A stretch of 64,000 bases of DNA from Thuidium tamariscinum. Its lineage: Eukaryota > Streptophyta > Bryopsida > Hypnales > Thuidiaceae. A program made the position numbers and the translations under genes. This document shows positions 46,561 to 59,211 of this stretch, piece by piece; positions within the stretch are counted from its first letter, which is position 1, and each line of letters starts with the position of its first letter. Location: contig OX344752.2 of assembly GCA_947034885.2 (NCBI GenBank), positions 19,344,001 to 19,408,000 of the forward strand, written 5' to 3'. The notes beneath the pieces are model-generated. The model was not told where the DNA came from. It worked only from the letters and a program-made list of their open reading frames with translations, and made no database searches.

Positions 46561-48020
46561 TTTCTAAGTTCAAAAAACCTTATCCATTTAGCAAAGCATG
46601 TGCACTATTGATTTGATGTGCAGTTGATTTGATGTGATCTGATGTGGCGGAGAGACTGCCACATCAAATAATAATATTTTATTATATATATATATATATA
46701 AATTTTTCAATTTTTTTTCAATTTTATTATTATTATTTTCATATTTTCATGTTTATTATTTTTTTTTTAGTTTTTAAATATTATTTAAACTATTTTTTAA
46801 TCTGACCAACACTGAATGGTTCACAGATTGGAGAACAAGGCTGAAACAGTCTCTTATCACCCTGAAAAAACCTCTTATGTGACCTTCTGTAAGGATGGTT
46901 CAAAATGACCGCTCAATTAAGAGCTAGCTCCTACAGACTGGGGTGAACTGCCCCCTCACTTAGCCACATGAGAAAACACTAAAATTTTTAATTTTCCATG
47001 CATGAAACGTTTTGCAAATTCTGAATTTATATTTGCAATGATAGGCCCCAAATTAGCTAGGACAGATGTACTAGAAAAATTACTCGGGCACAAAATAGGG
47101 GGGCTTTATTTTTACTTGCACCCCTGGCCTAGGCAATGACTCGGTGTGGCCAAGCGAGGGGGCCCGTTCACCCCGACCCTCCTATAACTGAGGGGTCCTC
47201 GAAATCGGAAGGAAGGCCATAACTCGTATCCACCATCACTGAGTTCCAAATGTATGATTTGGTAGAATTAGCTCAAGTTGCTAAAAAAATCTGCTGATCA
47301 ATGCACCAAAACTCAGATTTAGCACAGCGCAATACCACCTGTGGCCAAAGATTTGCTGAATTTAGCACAGTGCAGAATCACATTCGGTCGAGCCTTTGCT
47401 AAACTTAGCCCTTCGCGAGCACATTCCTTGAAGATTTACTCAATTTAGCCCTCCGCAATTCACATTGGGTAGAAGAAATCCTAAAATTATCCAGCCCTGG
47501 AACCTCGGCCATCCACCGTGGAGAACAGTCGCTGCGAGATCGACAGCAATCCTCGGAACACTTCATTGTCGATCTCATCACAGCTACTTCGCTCCCATTC
47601 ATCCACTGCAACTTTTACTCCAACCAGAAATCACAGCTAACTGAACGCATATCTCGGACCCTTGTTACCCTTTTAAGCAACCCCTTGCGGCTGTTACTGC
47701 AACCACGGGACCCACGACCGACGCAGTTCTCGGCGCCATCGCCGAGCGTAAGCAAGTCTCCCAATTGTTTTCAAATTAATCACAAACCGTAACTTTCTAC
47801 TGTTTCATTAAAATATCGACGTGCCGCCTTCTCCTTCAGACTAGTCTGCAAGTGCCGAGTTCTGAATTCAAATTTGTGAGTTACTTAATTGAATTTGGCT
47901 CCTGCTGGTGGAAGAAGACGCTGCGTCAAACCAGGAGGCCGCCACGGACAGCCGTTGTTGCACCGAGAATGGTGCGAGATCAATCAGACCCAGTGGGTTG
48001 TAGGCAGGCTCATGAGTGAT
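46561..48020. other. Region upstream of the expansin gene; short repeats
   Basis: A TA microsatellite lies at 46684-46700. Between about 47320 and 47480 a ~45-bp unit starting TTTAGC(A/C)C recurs about four times (phrases TTTAGCACAGCGC, TTTAGCACAGTGC, CTTAGCCCTTCGC, TTTAGCCCTCCGC). No gene is supported; 47405-47611 on the minus strand is open but unrecognised. Confidence 0.5.
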
Positions 48021-48029
48021 TATATATCC
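48021..48029 (+). promoter_or_regulatory. Possible TATA box of the expansin gene
   Basis: TATATATCC lies about 90 bp upstream of the expansin ATG at 48112. Spacing fits a short 5' leader, but the transcription start is not known. Confidence 0.3.
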
Positions 48030-48111
48030 ACAGGTAATTTCATTTCCTATCAGTCTCGATCTGATCCCTTCCAGATTCTGCAGCTTGTGAAGCGCCGTGG
48101 TGAGGACTGCG

Positions 48112-49265
48112 ATGGCGAACCGAAGTGCGGCTTCTGGTGCTTCGCTGCTTCTAGTAGTGGCGTTGGCAGTTGTGGCATCAGGGGAGGCTGCGTATGTTGC
48201 CAGTGCTTGGGTGAGCAACACGGCGCACGCGACCTTCTACGGCGGCAACGACGCGTCGGGCACTCAAGGTGAGGATCCACTCAAGGAAATCTCCTGAGTC
48301 TTGTTAGTTACGAGCTCACTTGTGTATTTGTGAACTTGAATTCGAATTAGACTGTGTATTGTGCTCTAAAAGAGGTTGCAGTATGCACTCGCGATACTAA
48401 TAACGCACGAAGACAGGGATGTTGCATATATTTTGCACTTGCAGTACTAGAATCTTGGACTGAGAGTTTGCCGCATTACATATTTGCATTATACCCCAGT
48501 AAGATAGGAGGGGGGGTTATGGTTTACGTTTGCATTAGTCGTTCACATCATATGAGAATGGGATTTTGCTGCACATGTGGCCGGATTCATTTGCAGCGTG
48601 TATAACCACGATTTCTCATGAATTGTTTTTCTTGAATGCCTGCAGGTGGGGCTTGTGGCTATGGCAATTTGTACTCAACTGGCTACGACACTTCCACCAC
48701 GGCGCTAAGCGCAGCCCTCTTCAACAGCGGCCTCACCTGCGGCGCGTGCTTCGAGCTCACCTGCGACCCCTCGGGTTCCAAGTACTGTCTCCCTGGCAGC
48801 CCTTCCGCCGTCGTCACCGCCACCAACTTCTGTCCGCAAGGCAGCGACGGCGGCTGGTGCGACACGCCCAAGCAGCACTTCGACCTGGCGTACCCCATGT
48901 TCACCAAGATCGCCAAGGAAGCTGGCGGTGTCGTCCCCGTCACGTACCGAAGGGTGCCCTGCGCCAAGCAAGGGGGGATCCGCTTCCAGATCAACGGGAA
49001 CCCGTGGTTCCTGCTTGTGTTGGTTACGAACGTGGGAGGAGCAGGGGACGTGCAGCAGCTGCAGATCAAGGGGGAGAACACGGGGTGGTACGAAATGGTG
49101 AGAAACTGGGGGCAGATGTGGCAGTTCACGGGAGACAACAATTTGCCTGGACAAGCGCTGTCGTTCAGGGCGACGTTGAGTGACGGGACGGCAGTGGAGA
49201 GCATGAATTGCGTACCTTCCAACTGGGGATTCCAGCAGACTTTCGAAGGCGTAGCCTCGTCCTAA
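48112..49265 (+). CDS. Alpha-expansin (cell-wall loosening protein), two exons
   Basis: Exons 48112-48268 and 48646-49265 join in phase (GT/AG) to give 258 residues, the usual expansin length. An N-terminal signal peptide (residues about 5-31: [16 protein letters not shown]) directs secretion. The double-psi beta-barrel domain shows [34 protein letters not shown]-type [16 protein letters not shown] and the HFDL motif. The C-terminal CBM63-like domain has [30 protein letters not shown] and a terminal WGFQQTFEG. The last motif is usually W.FGQTF in alpha-expansins; here a Q replaces G. Expansins loosen non-covalent cellulose-hemicellulose contacts during growth without hydrolysis. The EXPA subgroup is clear; a specific orthologue is not. 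Confidence 0.93.
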
Positions 49266-49440
49266 TGGGAAATTTGGGCATCCCAAACTAGAGATCCTAC
49301 AGTATCAAGCCTTTGGAGTTTGGAGGCTTCGTTTCGTACGAATGGAAGCGCGCATATCATCCCCTTGAAGTGTGCGTCCCAAACTGGAGATTCCAACAAG
49401 CCTTTTGAAGTATTCTCCTCGTACGACGGCTACTCTGGAT
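49266..49440 (+). repeat. Degenerate copies of the expansin 3' coding end in its 3' UTR
   Basis: The final coding segment (CCAACTGGGGATTCCAGCAG...) is echoed downstream as CCCAAACTAGAGATCCTACAG near 49282 and CCCAAACTGGAGATTCCAACA near 49378. The last is followed by AGCCTTTTGAAGTATTC, then CTCGTACG. Spacing is about 85-95 bp. Confidence 0.6.
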
Positions 49441-50289
49441 CGAATTCAATCAGTGATAATAGATGCTGAGGCTTGTGTAGACGCTCGCCCGCTGCTAGGA
49501 ATTGTTTGAGGATGCCGTGGTGGCGTGTCACCCGCTTCTTTTTGTAGCTAGAATCCGAGTCTGGGAGACGCAGAAGATTGTGCTCTTGGAGGCGTTCATA
49601 CTCCGCTGCTTAGGGTAGACGATTATTCATATTTTTGTGAAGAGTGATCCGAGGTGGTGGTTTGTTGCGACTGTTACCCGTTCACTGTAGTATTCGAAGT
49701 GATAATAAAAGGAAGCAGGGCTTAGTTTCTTGCAAGCCCTGTCTACGTACATTATGAACATGGGATTGCATTGCATTCTTATAAAGCTCTTGTTGGCCTT
49801 GAATATGAGTCAACTTCGCTTGGCATGGTTGTTTGTCTCACTATATGGTTCGTTATCACATGACCATTTCGTAGACCTCTAATATTCTATCGCATCGCCC
49901 GTTCGTCTACGACATGTGATTCCATTGTCGAGCTTTATATGAATGACATTCATTTGTTGGTTTTCAACAATAATTATGTCAATGCATTGTGTTTGTCGCT
50001 ATGCAACACATGTTCCTGCGATCGTTGATCCTCTCCACAACCTGGTGCCTTTCATTTCATTTGTTAAAACTGACATTTGTCAGAATCAATCCATGATAAT
50101 TACATGTTAAAGCGTACGCGACAGACCGAAATAGTCGTGAAACCCAGTTCTATCCTGCCCCTTTCCATTGATTGCTAAATCACCGCAAAGCTCCGAAATT
50201 GTCGCCTCTTCAATTATATTTTTAAATGGATGAAGCAAGAGTGCAGTCAATTATCAATTTAAGTAGTCACTCTGATCCTTGCTTTGGTC
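49441..50289. other. Intergenic region downstream of expansin
   Basis: It probably contains the expansin 3' end (AATAAAA at about 49705). No other gene or element is seen. Confidence 0.4.
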
Positions 50290-50292
50290 TTA

Positions 50293-50431
50293 GCGCCGCT
50301 TCACACTTGGCTGTCCAAGTCAAGAGGCCGTGGATTTCTACCAATCAGATTCTAGAAACCATAATTCCCACCAATCAGATTTGAAAAAACCATGGCCTCT
50401 CGACTTGAATGGTTGTAGTGTGAAGTGGCCC
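50293..50431. mobile_element. Tourist/PIF-Harbinger-like MITE, 139 bp
   Basis: Left end GCGCCGCTTCACAC and right end GTGTGAAGTGGCCC are inverted; the arms extend about 45 bp (TCAAGAGGCC / GGCCTCTCGA). The TTA triplet flanks both sides (50290-50292, 50432-50434), the target triplet of PIF/Harbinger elements. Confidence 0.85.
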
Positions 50432-50616
50432 TTAGTGTCAACTAAATTTGATGGATGTTGGATGGTTCTTCGATTTCATACTAGTAGTTCACTGAAGGGA
50501 AATGGTTTTTGAATGTTGATTTTGAAGATGATTTTTTCTCCATCCTCTCTTCATTCAATTGATTACATTATTCATTTTTGTCATGGTTGGGAAAGGAGGT
50601 TAATTTTTATAGATAA

Positions 50617-51366
50617 GGGTCATTGCAAGAAACACTTCACGTTTTTGTCTCAAAAACGCAATTTTTTGGTGTAGAACTGGCAGTCCTGCGCAATCCTACC
50701 AGTACTGTGTGTCTGCACTGCGCCTGTCAATGTTAGCCGTTGATTTCGGGCACCTGCAAATCTGGGCCGTCGATTTAGTACTATGTAGTACTATAGAGTG
50801 CTACAAAGTACTACTCAAGCCACTGTGAGCAGAAAATAGCAAAAAAGGGGTCTGTGGACCTTTTCATTTTTAGTAATTCAAAAAAAATTCAAAAAATTCT
50901 TTAAAAAAAATCCATTTTTCTAAACAAAATTGTGCTTACATTGCAACAAAAAATTCTTCTAGGAAATTTTTTCCTTCTTCATGGCCTTTGTGCAAAGGAA
51001 GGTCACTTTGACCCCTTGTGCACAATTGACATATTACTATTTTCATAAAAACTCATCGTCACCCCTTGTAATGTTAGTAGACCTCCAACTTGTCCAATTT
51101 GTGGCTTCAAATTTGGATTTTTGAGTAAAAAATAGAACTAAAACCCTCCAAAATGGCCAAGGTAGACACCCAATCGGGGCCAGTTTAAAAATAGTAAACT
51201 AATTTTAAAAATTCTGAAAAAATTACTCAACATCTAAAACTTTTGTGTGCACCTTCAGTCTAAATTTCAAGCCAAACAAAGAAAAGATGCAAAAGTTATG
51301 AGCAAAAAAGTACGTGTTGGAGGTCAAGGGGACAAAAAAAAGGACAAGTGTTTCTTGCAATCACCC
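50617..51366. mobile_element. 750-bp inverted-repeat element (GGGTCATTGCAAGAAACACTT ends)
   Basis: The left end GGGTCATTGCAAGAAACACT and right end AGTGTTTCTTGCAATCACCC are imperfect inverted repeats of about 40 bp. ATAA lies on both sides, a possible 4-bp duplication. The interior has no long ORF. Confidence 0.7.
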
Positions 51367-51379
51367 ATAAAAATAAACA

Positions 51380-51500
51380 AGAGTATAAATGACTTGCTTA
51401 CAATGACTCTAGAAGTCAAATTGTCTACAATGATTGTAAAACACTCAGTTTGGAGTCATTGTTAAGTTGCAGTCATTGTGGATACTTGTTTTTTTGTAGT
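51380..51500 (-). mobile_element. Remnant of a CACTA terminus
   Basis: The segment ends ...GTGGATACTTGTTTTTTTGTAGT and contains several AATGACT/AGTCATT motifs. Reversed, it starts ACTACAAAAAAAC and resembles the terminus and subterminal repeats of the 16.3-kb CACTA element. I found no partner end. Confidence 0.6.
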
Positions 51501-51789
51501 ATAATGATTTCTATTTTCTGTTCATTGTTGATTTATTATTTAATATTATTTTTAAACAATTAAACTCTAAAATTCTTTCAAGTTTAGAGATCCAAAACTA
51601 CTTCAAATATTTGTCTTTAAAGCAAGGTCAAAGTCTTCACCAATATTTATCTTTTAACAAATTCAACTGTAGGATCCTTTGAACAACTTGTGCAATTACA
51701 TTATTCCAAAATTTTACGGTGAATATTCCTACAATTGTAAGTTCAATGTGCCTAAACTTCAAAATATAAGCTATTCTAGCCCTTCTAAA

Positions 51790-52615
51790 TAGTGAAGTTT
51801 TGTCTTTCAACATTTTTAGAAAGAAAACATAAATGAAAATTTTCACTAAATTGGCAAAATTCTATTACTTTGACACTTTTATAAATCAAACCACTTTTGT
51901 GGTCTAAATTCTAAATTTGTCATAGATGTTTGAAATCTATATTTGGTATAGATGTCTAAAATCTTTACTTGTTATAGAAGACAATTTTCAATTTAAATCA
52001 CACAATTTGAAAAATGGTATATGGAATATTGCTATTTTAATAAAATTCGCCGTGTAAGTCCCTTAACATTTGTATTTTAGTCAATGTGTTGGAAAATGGG
52101 TTGAAAACATATACAAAATCGAAATAAATTATAAAATAGAAGTTGTTATTGAATTAAAGATAAGTTTAGTATGCTAATAACTTATATGGAAGAATCTAAG
52201 AATTGTTAATGCCAATTGTAAGAATGTTCTTGTAAATAATTAATATCCTTTATTTTTATTTTTATTTAAAACTTTTCAAAATTGAGAGATGGCAAATTTC
52301 TTTAAAATGGTGGTATTCCATATGCAATTTTTCAAATTGCACAATTTGAACTGAAAGTTGACATCTATAATAGCTATAGATTTTTTAGACATCTCCAATA
52401 TATATAGATTTAAAAAATCTACAACTTATTTAGATTACAATCTGAAACATCTTGGATGGATACAGATTTCAAACATTTATGAAATGTATAGATTTCAAAA
52501 ATCTATGATTGATTTGGATTTCAAATTGTATGGTCTAAACTACAAAAAATGTCAAAGTAATGGAATTTCACCATTTTTGATAAAATTCACTATAGAAGAA
52601 AAGACAACTTTACAT
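51790..52615. repeat. Large degenerate inverted repeat (foldback), centre near 52165
   Basis: Left-arm phrases (GGCAAAATTCTATTACTTTG, CATAGATGTTTGAAATCTAT, AATTTGAAAAATGGTATATGG) recur reversed in the right arm (CAAAGTAATGGAATTTCACC; AGATTTCAAACATTTATG; CCATATGCAATTTTTCAAATT). Right-arm copies of ATAGATTT are additionally repeated in tandem. The inner arms also resemble the TTAAAATGG units of the MITEs at 45.5 and 46.3 kb. Confidence 0.6.
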
Positions 52616-55349
52616 GTTTTTCCTACTTTCATTGCCTACAAAATAAAACTCTTTATAAATTTTACCTCACTTATTGGAATTAAGAGGTTCAAATGTTTTA
52701 GAGTATGTATAAATCTATAAAATCCTCAAAAGATAATTAATATTCTCTTAGAATGTATGTTTTGTTGCCCAATTTGATATTGAAATTGAAAACATTCTAC
52801 TAATTTTTGCAAATAATTATTAGAATGACATATAATAAAGCTTCACACATAGATTATGATGAATAGTAATCCATCCTAAACTGAAAATGTATGAAAAAAT
52901 TTCGAATTATAAAGTCAATGAAGCTTGCGTTAGTTTCCAAAAAGCCCAAAATGGGCTCTTTGGATTTTGGGAGGTCTATTGGCTTTAAACTTTGGTTCAA
53001 CCTAAATGAATGTAGACCACTAAAATTAGTTTAAAGTAATCAAATAAAAAAAAGGTCACTTCAAATTTTTTTTCAAAATTCTTTTCAACAATGACAATCT
53101 CGCATTATCTCCTAGTAAAAAAACATTCTTAACTTTTAGTTTAGCCTCAAATATGGGTTTTAACAATTGTTTGAAATTATTTTTACATTATCTTTTGAAA
53201 AAGTTATTTACAATTATGAACTCAAAATGTTTGGTGTGATTTGTACTAGCTACACATATAATGACTATAATATACTATTGTAACCTTTATATTATTTTGA
53301 TTGTGTTTTTAATAATTCTATATCCAAAGGTTGGTTCATGGTTTGGAAACAATTTACAAGGGATATAATGCAAATTTTTTTGGTTGAGCATTTGAATCTT
53401 TGCTTTTGGAGGGAACTTCTCCTACTAAATGAATATCCCATTGCACACCATTTTTGTTGGATAATTTTCACCAACCTTGGTGAAAAAAATATTAATTCAA
53501 ATTTAAATAATTCTTAATTTTTTTTGTTACATGCCTTCTATCAACAACAAACTTTTCTTCCCTCATCCATACAATAGTATTTATTATTTTAGTTTCTTTT
53601 GATAAAAAATCACTTTGGTAATCATTCAAGAATTTTTAAAATACAAATTGTAGTATGATTATTAATAGACTAGATCATTGTATAAATTCTTAGACACTTT
53701 AAAGTTTTAGATAATAAAGAAGTAAGATTGACACAATGTAGTTCATGATAGCTCGTTATACAAAATTTATGGAGAAGCCTCCTTAAGATCAACTATTTAA
53801 TTATATATACTTGCAATATGTTAATTTTGTGTGATTATTCTAATTATTTATGTCACAATGACAATGATGTGAATGGGGAGGTACCCTTATGAACTATTAT
53901 TGATTTTCATAATAATATGAAACTTCTCTAATGTGCATCTCCTTATCATTGAAGTTTGTCAAAAATTGTTCAAAAAACTAATTTGAATTTACATCTATGT
54001 TTGAATTATTTAGATTTCAAAAAATATATATAGAAGTATATCTATATACCTTATCCAATAAATTGGGGAAGAAATTGTTTTGGAAACCCAAGCGAAGTTG
54101 AAGTTTTGAAGTTCTAGGTGATAGTTTTTAGCCTAGGGAGAGAAGAAAGGGATGTCTTCATGGTTTTGATTGCAAAATTGTATCTAATTTCTAGTAATAA
54201 AAATTTACAATTCTTCATATTTTGAGCATTTTTTCAAATATATATTTTAAAACTAGGTTTAATCTTTGAATTATTTTTAGCCAAACGTACTACCTAATTA
54301 GTAACTATCTAAGCTTATACAAATAGACTAACTTCATTCATGTCGGACTTTGGCTTCGAAATCATTGAAAGTGATTCTCACTATGAAATCTTAAATGAAA
54401 AGTAAGATTCAAATTCCTAAAGTCTTATTTGTACTTAAGTTGAGAAGTTCTATAGAAAGTATGAAGAAGATATGCTTTTTGAGAAAACTTTAGTGAATTC
54501 TTTAGAATTATGGCACTTTACCACTTTTTTGCTCGCTTTTTTGGATTGGTGCTTCAATGATACACTCTAAATTCTCTAATATTGAAAAGTTTCAAACAAC
54601 CTTTCATAATTTCAAACACTAGTAAGAAGAGAGTGATTTTCTAGAAAACACAACATGTAAGCAAGTAATCAAGCAAATAAATTTGATTCTAAGCACATGA
54701 AATTTGGTAATATAAATAGATTTGCTTGAAGTTACTTGTTGTCTACCCTCAAAGGATTTGAAGTGCATTCCTATGACCAAATTGTAAATAGAAAGAATGA
54801 AAAACTCCAAATTAAATTTTACTGAAGTAGTGAAGTTTTCTACTAGAAATATTTAAAGCTTTCGTTTTGAAAAAGTCTTCAATGGAGTTCCTATAATTGT
54901 TGTGGCAATTTACTTCTTTCTTTAATTGCTTTGGTAACTTTTTTAGTATTGGCAAGTTCCCAAGTAACTTCTCATTGTTTGTGCATCTACTTTATATAAT
55001 TTTGAAGTTTAAAATATGCTTACACACTTTTTGACAACAATTTACTGAGATGATGTGCATGGAAGAAGGTTCTACCTCAAGAATTCTACTCAATGGTACT
55101 TAATTTCAACTCGACCATGATGCATTGAAGGAGTGCATCTTCATGGTAGGATCATAAATCAGATAAGTCATCATCCCTTGATGTTTCTGGAAAGCAAAGT
55201 AACAAACTTAATCCTGAATGTCAGATTATACAATTTTCTGTTACAGTGCACAACACGATTTCATCAAGCTTTGTCCATATAAGATTACAAGCACGCAGGT
55301 CATTGTCATGCTGAAATATCAAAATTAATGTAAAATATCCAGTCTAAAA
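52616..55349. other. AT-rich intergenic region
   Basis: No gene or well-bounded element is supported. Open frames here are short and without motifs. Confidence 0.5.
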
Positions 55350-55820
55350 GAGCAGGAAATCTGAAGAAATCTGAAGAAATCTACACCATGCGATCCTCCT
55401 CAAAATGAAGTGCGCTGCTACTCCAATAATATTGTCCTCGCCGTTCACCAAACGTGATTAAAAACTCCGTTCACCATAAGGAATATTGCAAAAATTGCAT
55501 GCCTGTGCCGTTCCAGTAAAAAAGGAAGCGACTAACTTATACCGAAAGAAAGAAAACTCTTGAAGGCACTGGGACGAGGTCACGCAGAGAGTTCCAACTG
55601 AGAGCAGTCTATGAGAAGGCCATGTCAGAAATAATATATTAAACTCCTGCCTATCAACAAAAGCAGGAACTGTAGAGAATTTGATCATCCTTTCTGTACT
55701 AAAATGAGCTGCCTGCTATTCCCATAATAGGATCCTCTCTAATCACCATACCTGATTGCAGCTCAAAGGGACGACCATCCAGAAAACAAGCTTGTGCTGT
55801 TTTCAGCGAACCTGCAGCAA
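55350..55820 (-). repeat. Diverged ~300-bp tandem duplication in the 3' flank/UTR of the RRA-type gene
   Basis: The run around 55398-55450 (CAAAATGAAGTGCGCTGCTA, CCAATAATATTGTCCTC, CACCAAACGTGATTAAAAAC) is echoed about 298 bp later around 55698-55770 (TAAAATGAGCTGCCTGCTAT, CCATAATAGGATCCTC, CACCATACCTGATTGCAGC). Confidence 0.6.
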
Positions 55821-55837
55821 TAAAAGTTTCCGTGGAC

Positions 55838-58800
55838 TCACCATTCAGAACCATCCGGAAAGCGCTTCAAGGCGTTGGTCTTTCCGTTCACGTAATGGTC
55901 CACAATCGCCACCATCCGTTCGTACTTATCCGGGTGGTAGTTCACATGAATGGTGACAGGTTTGTATTCAGCAAAGTTGGCCTCTTTCCGCAGGATTTTG
56001 AACAGTACTTTGCTGTTCATAAACTGATAGAAATCGAGCACACGGCGAGAGGCATGAAGGCCATCGTAACCAGGGTGGGAGGGGTTAAAAAGCTCCTCGT
56101 TGAACACCGCCTGGTCCCAAGCCTTCTCCTTCGCCAGCTTTGCAGTCACGCGGTCTAGCAACTCAATGGAAGGCACGGTGGGTCGGATGTAAAACAGACC
56201 TGAATTGAACACCCAGATGCGCATGGTGTGTGCATAGCGTGCCCATCCCATAGACGGGTCGTCCATAACGTCGTCATAGCCGTACGCGGTTACGTTGTCG
56301 AAGCCGTCTGTCATGCTCTCCACGTCACAGTCTCTGTGGAGATACTTGAAGGGGTTTTGCAGGTACACTATGTCCACGTCCGAGAGGAGGACTCCGTAGC
56401 CCAGCACTAGAAACTCCCGCAGCAGATGGAACTTCAACCCTGACATCAAAATTTAACGTCAGCAATACACTCTTAAAAAGGAGCTGCAAACAGCTCAGCT
56501 GCTGATTCAAGGAAGAATCAGGGTATCCAAGGAGCTCCAATTCTGTGACATTCTCTCCAATCTAGAGGTCAAGAACAAAGGCTTAGGATTTTGTAGTGGG
56601 TTGTAAGTACAAGAAATAATGGCTAGCATTATGGGTTCTGATCTTCCTCTTGTCTACCATCAAGACTCTACCACATCAACCTCAAAACCTTTCATTGGTA
56701 ACATGGAGACCTCAGAACATTCAATAGCACTGTTGATTTCCCGATCTTATCATTTTAGTTGTATCTTGTCATTGAAGTTGCATTGTGGTTGACAATAACT
56801 ACACTTATCGATAAAAGTGGTCAAAGTAACAAACATGAGTTTTAACAATTAGGCGACAAACATGAGTTTTGGAAGGATCAGTGTGTGGTTGTCAGGTAAG
56901 ATGCCACTTGCATTGACATAATGTTTGGTAACGGCAAACGAAGGCACGGATGTAGAAAATTATGTGCTAGTACCCGATCAACTTCTTTTGATGATTATGT
57001 CCTTAATTGCCATCTCGTAGCCCATAATCATACATTCACGTCAATTGCGCAAACCTATTGAGAGAAATACAGGAATTAGGGTTAACCTGAGATAGCATGA
57101 TTGTCGCCAGTGTCAGCCTGTGACTTCGAAATGGTGGCGTCCCGTCTGTACACAGGCACATCGTGCTCTTTGCAGAATTTTTCAATATCATCGTCCAGTG
57201 CAACCACCAAGTAGTTCGTTACGTTCACCCTTTTGATGCTCTCAAACCATATCTGTGCGAAGAAAAAAGAGACGATCATACATTACGATCACCTAACATT
57301 GTGGATTTCTGGTAAAGATGACTCCTACATACCCCTACAGTCACAAAACCCAGACTCAGTGTTACATAGTGATAACTTCAATTGGCCCAAGAACTGGAAC
57401 CCTATAAATTTTTTGTTGTTCACTATTGTAGTTTTCATATCAAAACAATGAATAAAATCAAGCATGTCACTTTCAAAAAGTAAAAAAATGCACAAATGAG
57501 GTCTTGCTTAAATATGATCGGTTTTCTTTCTAAGCCTGTCAAATGCATGTATGTTCCGATTCAAATTATTCTAATCTTATATTCATCTTGTCATTCCAAA
57601 TCGAGGAAAACATAAAAATACGTTTGAACTTCAACTTTTGATGTCCCAATGGAAGAATTCAAAAATCAAGTCTATTTACAAAAACATCAAATTTATTACT
57701 TTACTTGAGTGCAATCTATAAGTTTCAAAAGAGATTATTGCAGAAACATGGAAAAAAAGAGGACAAAATGGAGTTCGCCATAAACTCATTCAGAGTGGAG
57801 GTGCACGACCTTGTTTCAGTGAAAAAGAAGGAATGAATCTAATGAAGAATGCCATGAGTAGATGTTGACAAGCCATCTTTTTGGTGTTTCATATACAAAT
57901 CCAAAATCAACATAGACAAGGTTGAGAATCCTTTACCTTGACCATGTCGCGGACATTGTTGTTAGAGATCCCGACGATGAGCTCGCCATTGACAGCAATC
58001 TTCTTCAGAAGCGCAGAAAGCTTGGGATTCACCGAATCGTCCGCTTGCACCTTCTGATTTGTTCGGAGGCTTTTCACAGTGCCAGCAGGTCCCACCTTCT
58101 TCGAGGGGGACAACGCCTCCAACTGCTTCACTGCGGCGCTTCTCTCTTGCTCCAACACGTCGTTCCTGATTTTGAACTGGCTCAGTTCCTTGTTCTCCGT
58201 CTCCAGCCGCTTCACCTCCCTCTCAAGCATCGCCACTTTCGCTTCCATCGACAAAATGGCTCCGTCCAGCTAAAAAAACGAAGCAAAAACAACAAACATC
58301 AAGCAACCAACCAAAACCCCTAATTGACCCTCGATTGAAAATTATCGATGCTTGCATTCAAAACTTCACACTGAGATTTTGTGCCCAATTCTTAACACAC
58401 ACACACACACACACACAATGTTTCTAGTGCTATCGTGTTGAATAGTCATTAAAAATGCGTTTCTAGTAAGCTATAATACACCTCGTTACTCAAAGTAAGG
58501 AGATCGAAGCGAACATCCAAACCCTAATTGACCCTCGATAGAAAATAATCGATGCTAGTACTTCAAACTTCACACTGAGATTTTGTGTTCAATTCTTAAC
58601 CGAATATCTTGAGTACTATCGTGTTGAAGAGCCATTCAAATGTGCTTCTAATGAGCTATAATGAACCTTCTTACTTACTCAAAGCAATGAGATCAAAGAA
58701 AGCAACCAAATGCACTCAGCGAATGTGATAGAAACCACAGAGAGCCTCCAGGATAGCTTGCATCCTGGGAATTTCTGGGTCATTTTTGGGTCAAATCATG

Positions 58801-59211
58801 CGAGTGAAAGCTAGTTGGAAAGCTATCGCAAATGCACTTCTGATAAGCTACCACAAATGCTCTGTTCCTCAGATCGCCGTGACAATAGAAGTTTGTTGGC
58901 TAGGGTTTCAAAGGCTTCTATACCCGCCATTCCGGTATAATGTTCACCAACGATCTACCAATGCAGATGCACTTCAAATCTCATGAGACTGAAATAATCA
59001 GAGAAAAACAAATTTAGGGCTTCGAATTTCTGACCTTTGTGGTGCGACGATCGGAGACGAACGACGACGTGGTGGAGGCTCGAAGGAAGCCATGCGGACG
59101 AAGGTAAGCCCAGAACGCGCCCAACGTGACCCCCACCACAACCGCATATAAAATTCGGTAATCTCGTGCAGTCCCAGCACGTCCCAGCACGTCCTTCCTC
59201 CCCTTCGTCAT
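55838..59211 (-). CDS. GT77 arabinosyltransferase, RRA type (extensin/HRGP arabinosylation)
   Basis: Four exons on the minus strand (59211-59035, 58269-57937, 57252-57087, 56439-55838) join in phase with GT/AG borders to 425 residues, close to the ~428 of Arabidopsis RRA proteins. The ATG at 59211 is the first in frame; upstream only a non-ATG frame is open. A type II membrane anchor ([18 protein letters not shown], residues about 20-37) is followed by a coiled-coil stem ([19 protein letters not shown]). The catalytic region has [43 protein letters not shown], the DxD motif in [25 protein letters not shown] and [14 protein letters not shown] enzymes act in the Golgi and add beta-arabinose to hydroxyproline arabinosides of extensins. 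All key motifs are intact. The neighbouring expansin is also a wall protein, but no operon-like link is implied. Confidence 0.9.
58321..58705. repeat. 204-bp tandem duplication and CA microsatellite in RRA-type intron 1
   Basis: CTAATTGACCCTCGAT occurs at about 58320 and 58524. The following ~180 bp match with scattered differences (CTTCACACTGAGATTTTGTG; GAGCTATAATGAACCT against AAGCTATAATACACCT). A CA repeat lies at 58395-58417 only in the first copy. Confidence 0.85.

Noticed and set aside
48566-49286. Other long frames over the expansin exon
   Set aside because: They are shadow frames of a GC-rich coding exon; the expansin frame carries all family motifs.
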